Below, in pieces: positions 36,347 through 44,929 of a stretch of 64,000 bases of DNA. Positions within the stretch are counted from its first letter, which is position 1; each line of letters begins with the position of its first letter. Source of the DNA: an uncultured Eubacteriales bacterium (lineage in GTDB: Bacteria; Bacillota; Clostridia; Oscillospirales; Acutalibacteraceae); NCBI GenBank assembly GCA_934489735.1, contig CAKSSR010000002.1, forward strand, positions 1 through 64,000, given 5' to 3'. The position numbers and the translations under genes are program-made. The notes beneath the pieces were generated by a model, which saw only the letters and a program-made list of their open reading frames with translations, was not told the origin of the DNA and did no database searches.

Positions 36347-38316
36347 ATGAATGAAAATAATAATGTAGAACAAGGCATCAGTGTAATACCAAGAGCCTGC
36401 TGGAGTGGATTGTTTGATCCAGACGAAAATGGTAAGGTAGTCATTCCAGATAGATATACTGGAGAGATTTTTTGTGAAACTTTTTCATGGAGTTATTACA
36501 AAGATGAAAAAGCAATTAAAGACTTTGTAGCCAATGGTATAACTGCAATACAAACATATGCCTTCAACGGTAATGATACTTTAATAAATATAAGCCTTCC
36601 AAGTATTACTTTTATTGAGAGACAGGCATTTAACGATTGTGATAATTTGGTAAACGTTTACCTTCCGAATGTTACTAAAATATTGCAGTATGCATTCTTA
36701 AACTGTAAAAGTATAGAAGAACTAGATCTACCAAAACTTGAAAAAATACGCTCAGACACGTTTTCTAAGATGATAGGTTTAAAAACTATTAATATGCCCA
36801 GTCTTATAATATAATAAACAGCAGCGATGATTACGAAATGTTCAGCGAATGTCCTCAGCTTGAAGAAATTCGAGTAGGAAATAAAGAAATAGCTCAATAT
36901 ATATTAGATCATTTAAGTCAAGATTGCATAAAAGCAAGAGTTTATGTCGGAGATTCTAAGATATCGATTGAAGATGAAATAAATCCAGATTTTCCAAGTT
37001 TTAAATATGATGATAAATATCAAGATATAGATATAAAAAAGGCTAATGAGTTGTTAGATTCTGAAAACTTTGAAGACGGGGTTTTAACAATCCCAGAAAA
37101 TTTTAACGGTCGAATAATAAATGAAGCATTTGCAGACAATGAATCTATAAGATCTGTAAATACTAATAATATTAGTACCATATGTGAAGATGCATTTAAA
37201 AAATGCACAGAATTAACGGAAGTTTTAGGAAATAGCGTTACCAAAGTTGAAGAATCTGCCTTTTCATCTTGTAAAAATTTAAACAAAGTTAATTTTTTTA
37301 ACGTTAATAAGTTATGTTCATATGCATTTCTGTATTGTAAGAATTTAACTGAAGTAAATATTCCTAATGTAAATAAAATAGAAAGTGCTTGCTTTTCAGG
37401 ATGTGAAAATTTAGTTCAAATTGAAAATCTTCAAAACGTTTGCGAAGTCGGATACTGTGCATTTGAGAAATGTAAAAAATTACAGCAAATTAATCTACCA
37501 CTTGTAACCAAGATTGATTTCGAAGCATTTGCAGGATGTGCTGAATTACAGCAGATTACTATACCACTTGTAACTAAAATTGAGCGCAAGACATTTAAAG
37601 GATGTATTGCATTACGACAAATTGATCTTCCGTCTGTAATTGATATCATGTATAATGCTTTTGAAGGATGTACTACCTTAGAAAGAGTATCTATCCCAAA
37701 CATAGAAAAATTTGATTCAGATATATTTAATGGCTGTGAAAATTTAAATGAGATAGTTACAACTACTGCTGAACAATGTAGATTAATATTTGATAGAGTT
37801 GGTGATGCTTTGCAAAGAAAAATCAGAGATGGTGGATGTAATTTACTTTGCGGAGACGAAGTTTGGGATTCTCAGGCTTACATACAAAGATTAGAGGGAC
37901 GAGAAAGACTAGCGCAAGAAAGATTGGAACAAGAAAGACTAGAACAAGAGCGTCTGGAACGAGAACGTCTTGAAATGTTAATACAAGAATTCGAGGCCAG
38001 AAGACAAGAAAATAAACAAATGTTTGATAATCTAATCGAATCCCTTAAGACTCCTAAAGAAAAAATCAGAAAAGGTGAGCCTTGTTCAGTATGTCTTGAA
38101 GAATTTAACGACTCGGAAAGTGATAACTTTGTTTGTACAATGCACGAGGACCCTAGTAGTGGCATCCAGCATCAAATTCATAAAAACTGCCTTATCGGAT
38201 TGTTAAAAAGCAAAAGCTACATTTGTCCAATATGTAGAGCAGACTTAGAAATTTCAGAGGAAGTCAAAGAAGCCATTGAAGAATTGGTTTATTTAGAAGA
38301 ACATAATAATAACTAA
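36347..38316 (+). pseudogene. LRR-RING gene with a 1-base frameshift
   Basis: The frame runs from ATG 36347 (AAGGAG nine bases before; ATG 36338 overlaps that site) and stops at 36814. Its paralogue at 38491 has CTTAATAATATA at the same place, whereas this copy has CTTATAATATA, a loss of one A near 36805. Beyond it the frame (open from 36838) continues through the second LRR block, the post-LRR module, an extended coiled coil (LEQERLEQERLERERLE) and a RING reading CSVC, CTMH, HQIHKNC, CPIC, so a His fifth ligand. Reconstructed length is ~656 residues, the longest of the family. It shares near-identical stretches with 38491, for example around 37016 and 39142. Confidence 0.82.
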
Positions 38317-38328
38317 ATTAAAATTTAT

Positions 38329-38358
38329 ATCCTGTGGGAGAAATCTCACGGGATTTTT
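38329..38358 (+). terminator. Terminator of the 36347 gene
   Basis: ATCCTGTGGGA / TCTCACGGGAT with GAAA loop and T5. Relative to 36188 the stem has base changes that keep the pairing. Confidence 0.9.
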
Positions 38359-38409
38359 GTTACTTGGTTGACTTTAAATAAAATATTTGTGATTTTTAAC
38401 ATAAAAGAC

Positions 38410-38466
38410 TTGACAAAAAAAAAAAAAACGGTATAATAATTTTATGAGCTCTATTTATGCTCATAA
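38410..38466 (+). promoter_or_regulatory. Promoter with A14 spacer tract and leader stem-loop for the 38491 gene
   Basis: TTGACA (38410-38415), 16-bp spacer (13 A plus CGG), TATAAT (38432-38437), close to optimal. Stem TTATGAGC / GCTCATAA (38442-38449, 38459-38466), one pair longer than in the sister copies. Confidence 0.78.
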
Positions 38467-38490
38467 TAAATTTAAGAGGAGATGTTTTTT

Positions 38491-39939
38491 ATGAACGAAA
38501 ATAATAATGTAGAACAATCAATTCATGTAACCAAAAAAGCCTGCCGAGATGGATTATTTAATCCAGATGAAAATGGTAAGGTAGTCATTCCAGATACGTA
38601 TACTGGACAGATTTTTTGTCAAGCTTTTCCAGGAGTTGTTTATAAAGATGAAAAAGCAATTAAAGATTTTGTAGCAAATAATATAACTGCAATACAAACA
38701 CATGCCTTTTTTGGTAATGACACTTTGACAAGTATAAGCTTCCCAAATGTTACTTTAGTCGAGGGAGAGGCATTTGTTTATTGTGATAATTTAGTAAACG
38801 TTGACCTTCCGAATGTTACTAAAATGTATTATGGGGCATTCTATGGCTGTAAAAGTATAAAAACACTAGACCTACCAAAACTTGAAACAATAAGCCCAGA
38901 CACGTTTTCTGGTATGATAAGTTTAGAAACTATTAATATACCCAGCCTTAATAATATACCAAATAGCGACGACCTTAAAATATTTAGAGAATGTCCTCAA
39001 CTTGAAGAAATTCGTGTGGGAACCGATGAAATGGCTCAATATCTATTAGACCATTTAGATCCAAGTTGCATGAAAGCAAAAGTTTATGTCAGGAGCTCTG
39101 ATGTACCAATTGGAGAAAGTCCATCTAAATATAGCGATGAATATCAAGATATAGATATAAAAAAGGCTAATGAGTTGTTAGATTCTGAAAACTTTAAAGA
39201 CGGGGCTTTAATAATTCCAGAAAACTTTAATGGTCGAATAATAAATGAAGCATTTGAAGACAATGAATCTATAAAATCTATAAATACTAATAATATTAGT
39301 ACCATATGTAAAGAAGCATTTAAATACTGTACAGAATTAACGGAAGCTTTCGGAAATAATGTTACCAAAATTGAACAGTCTGCATTTTTCTCTTGTGAAA
39401 ATCTAAATAAAGTTGACTTTCCGAACGTTGATGAGTTATGTTTATGTGCATTTATGCATTGTAAGAACTTAACCGAAGTCAATATTCCTAATGTAACTAA
39501 AATAGGTTCTGGGTGCTTTTCGGAATGTGAAAGCTTAATCCAAATTGAAAACCTTAAAAACGTTTGCGAACTTAAATTCGACGCATTTGAAGGGTGCAAA
39601 AAATTGCAACAAATTGATCTTCCACTTGTAGCTGAGATTGAAAATACAACATTTAATGGATGTACTGAATTACAACAGATTAATATCCCGCTTGTAACTA
39701 AGATCGGATCTGGAGCATTTAAAGAATGTACTAACTTAGAAAAGATATCTATGCCAAAAATAAAAGAACTTAATTCAAATATATTTGATGGCTGTGAAAA
39801 TTTAAACGAGATAGTTACAACTACTGCAGAACAATGTGAATTAATATTTAATAGTATGAGCGATACTTTACAAAAGAAAGTTAAAGATGGCGAATGTAAT
39901 TTACTTTATGGAGAAGAAGTATGGAATCCACAAGCATAG
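38491..39939 (+). CDS. LRR protein truncated before its coiled coil and RING
   Basis: 482 residues from ATG 38491, sharing its N-terminal cap and both LRR blocks with the 36347 gene. Translation stops at TAG 39937-39939, directly after the post-LRR module (GEEVWNPQA). Here the paralogues read TAC (Tyr) and go on into the coiled coil. The product is thus an LRR-only protein, similar in layout to the RING-less genes downstream. It has the best-spaced poly-A promoter in the group, so it may well be the expressed form. No signal peptide. Confidence 0.85.
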   Translation: MNENNNVEQSIHVTKKACRDGLFNPDENGKVVIPDTYTGQIFCQAFPGVVYKDEKAIKDFVANNITAIQTHAFFGNDTLTSISFPNVTLVEGEAFVYCDNLVNVDLPNVTKMYYGAFYGCKSIKTLDLPKLETISPDTFSGMISLETINIPSLNNIPNSDDLKIFRECPQLEEIRVGTDEMAQYLLDHLDPSCMKAKVYVRSSDVPIGESPSKYSDEYQDIDIKKANELLDSENFKDGALIIPENFNGRIINEAFEDNESIKSINTNNISTICKEAFKYCTELTEAFGNNVTKIEQSAFFSCENLNKVDFPNVDELCLCAFMHCKNLTEVNIPNVTKIGSGCFSECESLIQIENLKNVCELKFDAFEGCKKLQQIDLPLVAEIENTTFNGCTELQQINIPLVTKIGSGAFKECTNLEKISMPKIKELNSNIFDGCENLNEIVTTTAEQCELIFNSMSDTLQKKVKDGECNLLYGEEVWNPQA

Positions 39940-40182
39940 ATACAGGAGCAAGAATGATTAAAACAAGCATGGCCAGAACACATGTACAAATGACAAAGCT
40001 CCCAGAAACTATTGATACAAAAATTTGAAGAACGAAGACAAGAAAATCAACAAATATTTGACAACCTAATTGAATTACTTAAGATTTCCAAGAAAAAAGT
40101 TAGAATAGACTTAGGAATTTCAGAGGGAATCAAAGAAGCCATTAAAGAATTAGTTTATTTAGACCAACATGGTAATAATTAA
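39940..40182 (+). pseudogene. Degraded coiled-coil tail with the RING deleted
   Basis: Continuation of the 38491 gene after its stop. Further stops (for example a TGA soon after) break a coiled-coil remnant (ERRQENQQIFDNLIELLK). The sequence then jumps from the pre-RING lysines (KKKVRI) straight to the post-RING helix (DLGISEGIKEAIKELVYLDQH) and ends at TAA 40180-40182. The whole ~50-codon zinc domain is missing. Confidence 0.75.
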
Positions 40183-40190
40183 ACATATTG

Positions 40191-40220
40191 AACTCATGAG
40201 AAAATGTATTCTCATGGGTT
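40191..40220 (+). terminator. Terminator after the degraded 38491 tail
   Basis: 12-bp stem AACTCATGAGAA / TTCTCATGGGTT with one wobble, followed by TGTTTT. Confidence 0.85.
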
Positions 40221-40258
40221 TGTTTTAATTATTTTTTGGATAATATTTTTAAAAACAT

Positions 40259-40349
40259 AAATTGCAATAAATTGAAACAGATCATTACAAGTGCTCCTGA
40301 ACAATGCGAATCAGTATTCGAAGCATCAGACGATCAATATAGATATTAA
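40259..40349 (+). pseudogene. LRR post-module fragment
   Basis: Frame reading NCNKLKQIITSAPEQCESVF, then EASDDQYRY and TAA (40347-40349). It corresponds to the end of the LRR region plus the first half of the post-LRR module of the family. No start, promoter or upstream part. Remnant of another deleted copy. Confidence 0.7.
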
Positions 40350-40370
40350 TTAAATAACTAACAAACATAT

Positions 40371-40405
40371 ACCAACCCATTGGAAACTGACATTCGTGGG
40401 TTGGT
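40371..40405 (+). terminator. Terminator after the LRR fragment
   Basis: Perfect 9-bp stem ACCAACCCA / TGGGTTGGT followed by TTTC. Confidence 0.75.
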
Positions 40406-40569
40406 TTCATATTGGAACAAGTCTATAAAAATAGATTAAGATCAAGGCAATTTTAAAGGGAGAATAGAACAAATGAGCTTAAATCGAGCTAATTCAACAA
40501 ACATATAACTAAATCAAAGATTCGTTTTATAAACAATTTAAATTTACATATACTTTTCACATTAATAAC
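40406..40569. other. Gene-free remnant DNA
   Basis: It holds only an 11-codon ORF at ~40474 with an AAAGGGAG ribosome site (MSLNRANSTNI). This is possibly the 5' stub of a deleted gene. Nothing else supported. Confidence 0.4.
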
Positions 40570-40624
40570 TTTACAAACAAGTATTAAAATGTTATAATTA
40601 AACTATGAGTTAATATATAACTCA
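40570..40624 (+). promoter_or_regulatory. Promoter and leader stem-loop of the 40653 gene
   Basis: TTTACA (40570-40575), 17 bp, TATAAT (40593-40598). Perfect stem TGAGTTA / TAACTCA (40606-40612, 40618-40624) with loop ATATA, the same layout as the RING genes but different arm sequence. Confidence 0.8.
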
Positions 40625-40652
40625 ATATAATATTAAAGGAGATGTTTTTAAT

Positions 40653-41180
40653 ATGCCAAAATACCAGATGGAACCAGATAAAACCATTGAAGTAACCTTT
40701 ACCGATGACTTGTTAGCAGGAGACTTTGAAGGTTTTGAAAATGAATTAAAAGGAATAAAAGCTAACCTTACCAGCACTATAGGCGACCACACTTTTCAAG
40801 ATTTTATAGAACTACAGACTGCTACTTTTAGCAATGTTACTAAAGTTGGAAAGGCAGCGTTTGATAACTGTAGAGGTTTATCAAACATCGCACTACCAAA
40901 CGTTAAAGAAATTGAAGAATATACATTTAGTAACTGCAAGGCATTATTGCAAATGGAACTTCCGAATTTAGAGAAAATGGACGTAACTTCTTTCCGTGGA
41001 TGTGAAAATTTAGAAATAATATACTTAAACTCAATCGATATGATAACCATAAGTGAAAATATAAGAATTTTTGAGGGTTGTGGCAGACTAAAGTCAATCC
41101 GTCTTGGAGCGGGGAAGGATGAAATTGCACATACTATAGCAGGATTGTTAGGAAGGGATATAGAGATTTTAGTTAATTGA
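40653..41180 (+). CDS. Short LRR protein
   Basis: 175 residues from an ATG behind TAAAGGAGATG. Four or five LRR_5 repeats (IGDHTFQDFIELQTATFSNV, VGKAAFDNCRGLSNIALPNV, IEEYTFSNCKALLQMELPNL, MDVTSFRGCENLEIIYL) are followed by the family's interdomain segment (IFEGCGRLKSIRLGAGKDEIAHTI, ending LLGRDIEILVN). That segment matches the end of the first LRR block in the RING genes, so this is a one-block protein that stops before the second block. No RING, coiled coil or signal peptide. Confidence 0.83.
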   Translation: MPKYQMEPDKTIEVTFTDDLLAGDFEGFENELKGIKANLTSTIGDHTFQDFIELQTATFSNVTKVGKAAFDNCRGLSNIALPNVKEIEEYTFSNCKALLQMELPNLEKMDVTSFRGCENLEIIYLNSIDMITISENIRIFEGCGRLKSIRLGAGKDEIAHTIAGLLGRDIEILVN

Positions 41181-41401
41181 TGATAAGCTACTGCCATATA
41201 GTCAATATAAGTAAAAGATTTCTATAAATAAACAAAAGCGAGTAAAGCAGCACAAATGCCAAAGATTTATAAAAACAAACTCATATAGTTATTTTATAGC
41301 TTTAATTAAAAAAATAACGGACAGACTGCAAAAGATTTAATTATATTACTTATCGAAAGAAAGCAAAAAACAAAATTCAATTAATAAAGGGAGAAATTTA
41401 T

Positions 41402-42571
41402 ATGTCTATGGAAGACACTCAAATGGGAAACAACCAAATTGAAGATAATCAAATTGAAGACATTCAAATGGAAAACATTCAAATTGAAAATTCAAACGAG
41501 CCTAATAATGACGAAAATATAAATAGAAATAAAGTTTTAAATAATCTTAACTCATTTGCTCTAAATGATGGAGAATTATTAATTCCAAGTCGATTCACAG
41601 ATAGAATATGTGAAGATTCTTTTATGGATTTTAATGGCGTTACTATTCTTAATGCAAACGAGATACATAGCCTGGCAGGAAATATTTTTGGAGATGGGAA
41701 TGGAACATTAGAAATTGCTTACATTCAGAATGTAGAAAATATTGAAGGAAATCCATTTAGAGGTTGCACTTCATTAAAAAGAATTTATGCTAAAAGCGCT
41801 AATGAATGTCTCCGCATTTATGAAACCTTAGATGAAGAGGAACGGAAAAGGATAAAATTTTTCTATGGAGCTGATTGTATACCGTGGTATCCAGACGATT
41901 ATGATGATATCTACATTGACTATGATAGTTCTGATAATGATTATGACGGACATAATCCAGACCATGGAATGGGTGGTACACTATTAGTGGCCGACCCTGC
42001 AGATGAGATCCTTACTAAAGAATATGTGAAAATATATCTAAAGGCGAAAAAGAAAGACAAAAAGAAGATGATAATTCCTTTACAGTTTAGAATAATTGAT
42101 GCACGCGCATTTGAAGATAATAATGACATAGAAGAAGTCACTGGAGAAAACATAAAAGCCATAAAAGAAGCAGCGTTTGCAAATTGTGATCAACTAGAAT
42201 CGATAGATTTTAAAAATGTAGAAAAAATTGAATCAAAAGCATTCTATGGATGTAAAAAATTAGGCATGAATGATATTAATTCGACAAATCTTAGAACGAT
42301 AACTTTAGACAAACTATCAGAAGTTCAAGAGGACTCATTTGAAAACTGCACAACAGGTTCTGATAATGTGACAGAACTTATGATTAAAATTTCTAATGGT
42401 AACATAGAAAATGTATACAAACAGTTATATAAAAGTGGAATTGCAATTGCAGATGGTGATGAAAATATCTATGAAAAGGCTAAAAAAAGAAGTCTAAATG
42501 ATTATGATGACAATCTAGATGATGAGATTAGTTACATGCCAGACAGTAAACGACACAGATCTGGTTATTAA
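41402..42571 (+). CDS. LRR protein with N-terminal Gln/Glu repeats and acidic linker
   Basis: 389 residues. Residues ~5-35 are degenerate pentads of QIEDN type. A small LRR block with cap (GELLIPSRFTDRICEDSF) runs to ~130, followed by the shared post-LRR module (ECLRIYETLDEEERKRIKFFYG...PW). A Tyr/Asp-rich linker (YPDDYDDIYIDYDSSDNDYDG) follows, then a second short LRR block (~220-320) and a basic end (PDSKRHRSGY). It has an unusual order because the post-LRR module sits in the middle. The ribosome site is AAAGGGAGAAATTT. No signal peptide. Confidence 0.82.
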   Translation: MSMEDTQMGNNQIEDNQIEDIQMENIQIENSNEPNNDENINRNKVLNNLNSFALNDGELLIPSRFTDRICEDSFMDFNGVTILNANEIHSLAGNIFGDGNGTLEIAYIQNVENIEGNPFRGCTSLKRIYAKSANECLRIYETLDEEERKRIKFFYGADCIPWYPDDYDDIYIDYDSSDNDYDGHNPDHGMGGTLLVADPADEILTKEYVKIYLKAKKKDKKKMIIPLQFRIIDARAFEDNNDIEEVTGENIKAIKEAAFANCDQLESIDFKNVEKIESKAFYGCKKLGMNDINSTNLRTITLDKLSEVQEDSFENCTTGSDNVTELMIKISNGNIENVYKQLYKSGIAIADGDENIYEKAKKRSLNDYDDNLDDEISYMPDSKRHRSGY

Positions 42572-42671
42572 TATGTAGAAAATTATTGACTGCTCTCTAT
42601 TTAAAAAAAGAAAATATATAGAGAGTAGTCAACAAATATTAAAAAATAATAAAAGGTGGTGCATTTGTATT

Positions 42672-44486
42672 ATGAGGTTTTTTGGAAAAGATAAACCAAC
42701 AGGAACAGATCCTGAAAAAAAAGATGAAGAAAATAAAGAATCATTTCTACATAAAGCTGTTAACTTCGTTAAAGATATAGTACCCCGAGGGGGAAATGAT
42801 GCAGCAAATAAAGAACCAGAAGAAAAATTAAACAAAAAAACGAAAATCAAACCAAATATCAAGCAAGAGAAACAAACAATTACCGTAGAAAACGAAGAAA
42901 AAGATAAAAAAACAAAATTCACTTACGATCCTAATACTAAAGTATTAACAATTCTATGGAACGACGTAGATTTTTCTGACACTTTACAAGCCGGCTTAAG
43001 CATTGACACAAATTTAGTCGTAGAAATACGTAGTGATAAGTTAAAAACAATCAAAAACGGTGCATTTTCGGGTTTTAAAAATTTAAAGAAAATTCACTTT
43101 CCAAATGTAACTGAAATAGGTGAAAGAGCATTTGAAAAATCTGGACTCGAGGAAATTGATAGCGATGACTTTCCAAAAGTAACCTCAATAAAGGGGAATA
43201 CATTTAATAATCTAACGAATTTAAAGAAAGTTAGTCTTAAAAACATAACATCTATAGACAAAGAAGCATTTTCAGGATGTACTAACTTAAAGGAAATCGG
43301 TCTTCCAAATGTTGAGACTATCGGAGAAGGGGCTTTCAGGGGATGTGGATTAACGAAAATTGATAGCAGTAATATTCCAAAAGTCAATACAATTGAAAGG
43401 TATGTATTTGAAGACTGTGAGAAACTAACAGATGTTGATCTACCAAAAGTTACAAAAATCAGCGAAGGAGCTTTTAAAAATGCCGATTTGGGAAACATTA
43501 ATCTTCCAAATGTTAAGATTATCGAAAGAGAAGCGTTCGAACAATGTCTAATTACCGAAATTACAAATGAAACTTTTCAGCAAGTTGAAACGCTCGATTT
43601 ATCAGCATTTAAAAATTGTCAATGTTTGAAAAGCATTATACTTAGCTATGGTATAAAAAATCTAATCATAGGAGACTCTGCATTTGAAGGATGTAATAAT
43701 TTATCTGAAATAAGCATTGCGGGATTAGAAACTATTGAAAAAGGGGCATTAAAAAATGGAACAAATTTAATAAAAGTCAGCTTCCCAGATGCTACTACCA
43801 TCAAAGAAGAGGCATTTGCCGGGCTAAGTAATTTAATTAATGTAAATATACCAAAAATCAATACAATTGAAAAGTCCGCATTCAAAGAATGTGGCAACTT
43901 ATTCACTATCGGTACAGAGCAGCAAAACAATGACGAACCTAAAATAGCAACGATTAATGCAACAACTATCGGCGAAGGAGCTTTTTTTGGATGCAACTCA
44001 CTTGAGATAGTAAAATGTCCTAATGCAATTAGCATAGGTACCAATGCATTTCAAAAATGTAGCGATATAAGTAAAATATATATCCCTAAAGCAACCTCTA
44101 TTGGCTCTAGTGCATTCAATGGATGTGTAAAGTTATCCGCAGTCAATCTCCACAGTATAGAAACAATACAAGACTTAGCATTTTCTTCATGCAACAAACT
44201 GGCTGTAATAAATCTTCATGACATATCCAGCATTGGATCAGATGTATTTTCCGGATGTACTGAATTATATAAAGTAATATTATCGGGAAATTCTAAAATA
44301 AATCAGTGGGATATCTATTATATGCTCGATGAGAATCAAAAAAAGAAAGTCAATATATTTAAAGGAGAAAAACAATGGTACCATTCACTAAAATCTAAAG
44401 CTAAAATTAAAGTATCAAAGCTATTTTTAGATAAAGCAGAAAAAGCTTTAAGGGAAACAATAGAAAACAGTATGGAAAGTATGTAA
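42672..44486 (+). CDS. Large LRR-only protein with charged N-terminal extension
   Basis: 604 residues. The first ~90 are Lys/Glu-rich and probably disordered. From ~105 to 560 runs a continuous TpLRR solenoid of about 18-20 repeats (IGEGAFRGCGLTKID, IEKSAFKECGNLFTI, IGSSAFNGCVKLSAVNL and similar). The post-LRR module follows (WDIYYMLDENQKKKVNIFKGEKQW), then a basic amphipathic end. The start ATG follows AAAGGTGG by about 12 bases. No signal peptide, coiled coil or RING. Its stop is 22 bases before the next small LRR frame. Confidence 0.85.
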   Translation: MRFFGKDKPTGTDPEKKDEENKESFLHKAVNFVKDIVPRGGNDAANKEPEEKLNKKTKIKPNIKQEKQTITVENEEKDKKTKFTYDPNTKVLTILWNDVDFSDTLQAGLSIDTNLVVEIRSDKLKTIKNGAFSGFKNLKKIHFPNVTEIGERAFEKSGLEEIDSDDFPKVTSIKGNTFNNLTNLKKVSLKNITSIDKEAFSGCTNLKEIGLPNVETIGEGAFRGCGLTKIDSSNIPKVNTIERYVFEDCEKLTDVDLPKVTKISEGAFKNADLGNINLPNVKIIEREAFEQCLITEITNETFQQVETLDLSAFKNCQCLKSIILSYGIKNLIIGDSAFEGCNNLSEISIAGLETIEKGALKNGTNLIKVSFPDATTIKEEAFAGLSNLINVNIPKINTIEKSAFKECGNLFTIGTEQQNNDEPKIATINATTIGEGAFFGCNSLEIVKCPNAISIGTNAFQKCSDISKIYIPKATSIGSSAFNGCVKLSAVNLHSIETIQDLAFSSCNKLAVINLHDISSIGSDVFSGCTELYKVILSGNSKINQWDIYYMLDENQKKKVNIFKGEKQWYHSLKSKAKIKVSKLFLDKAEKALRETIENSMESM

Positions 44487-44508
44487 AGCAATTGTAAAAG
44501 CAAAGGAA

Positions 44509-44784
44509 GTGATTAATATTATTTATCCTCTAAGACCAAATGACAACGGATTATTAATAATACCAGAGAATTTTAACGAAAAAATTTCTTCCAAAGACAT
44601 TGATACTGAATCCCGTCAAAGATTAGTAGAATTAATTGGAGAAAACTTGAAGGAAATAGATGAACTTACATTTGAAGAATGTGCTAATTTGAAAAGAGTA
44701 AGTTTCCCAAACATTAATAAAATTGGCATAAGGGCATTCAATAATTGCATAGCTTTAGAAGAAACAATTCACCAACATGATTAA
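44509..44784 (+). CDS. Small LRR fragment protein
   Basis: 91 residues with a family cap (GLLIIPENFNEKI) and only two repeats (IDELTFEECANLKRVSFPNI, IGIRAFNNCIALEE) before the stop. The GTG start overlaps its AAAGGAAGTG ribosome site, so the true start is uncertain. It is probably a truncated gene cotranscribed with 42672. Confidence 0.55.
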   Translation: MINIIYPLRPNDNGLLIIPENFNEKISSKDIDTESRQRLVELIGENLKEIDELTFEECANLKRVSFPNINKIGIRAFNNCIALEETIHQHD

Positions 44785-44929
44785 AATTAAATCAATGAGT
44801 ATAATAGACGACATAGTAGATTTACTTGAGGACATAATACTTTAAAAATTTTTTTAAAATAGAGGTATAAACTCATATTTTTCATCCAATAATCAGTATA
44901 ACAAATTGATTAAAAGCGAGGTACTTATT

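Larger units (their letters stand above)
38329..38490 (+). repeat. Intergenic cassette copy 3
   Basis: Third copy of the block described at 34863, with the longest A-tract (14). Confidence 0.8.

Noticed and set aside
34863..38490. Regularly spaced repeats as a CRISPR array
   Set aside because: The repeats are ~160-bp gene-flanking blocks more than 1 kb apart and contain promoters and terminators. No short repeat-spacer pattern or cas gene is present.
44785..44929. Sigma-F/G promoter upstream of sigG
   Set aside because: GTATAA occurs, but the properly spaced region lacks the G-rich -10 of forespore promoters.
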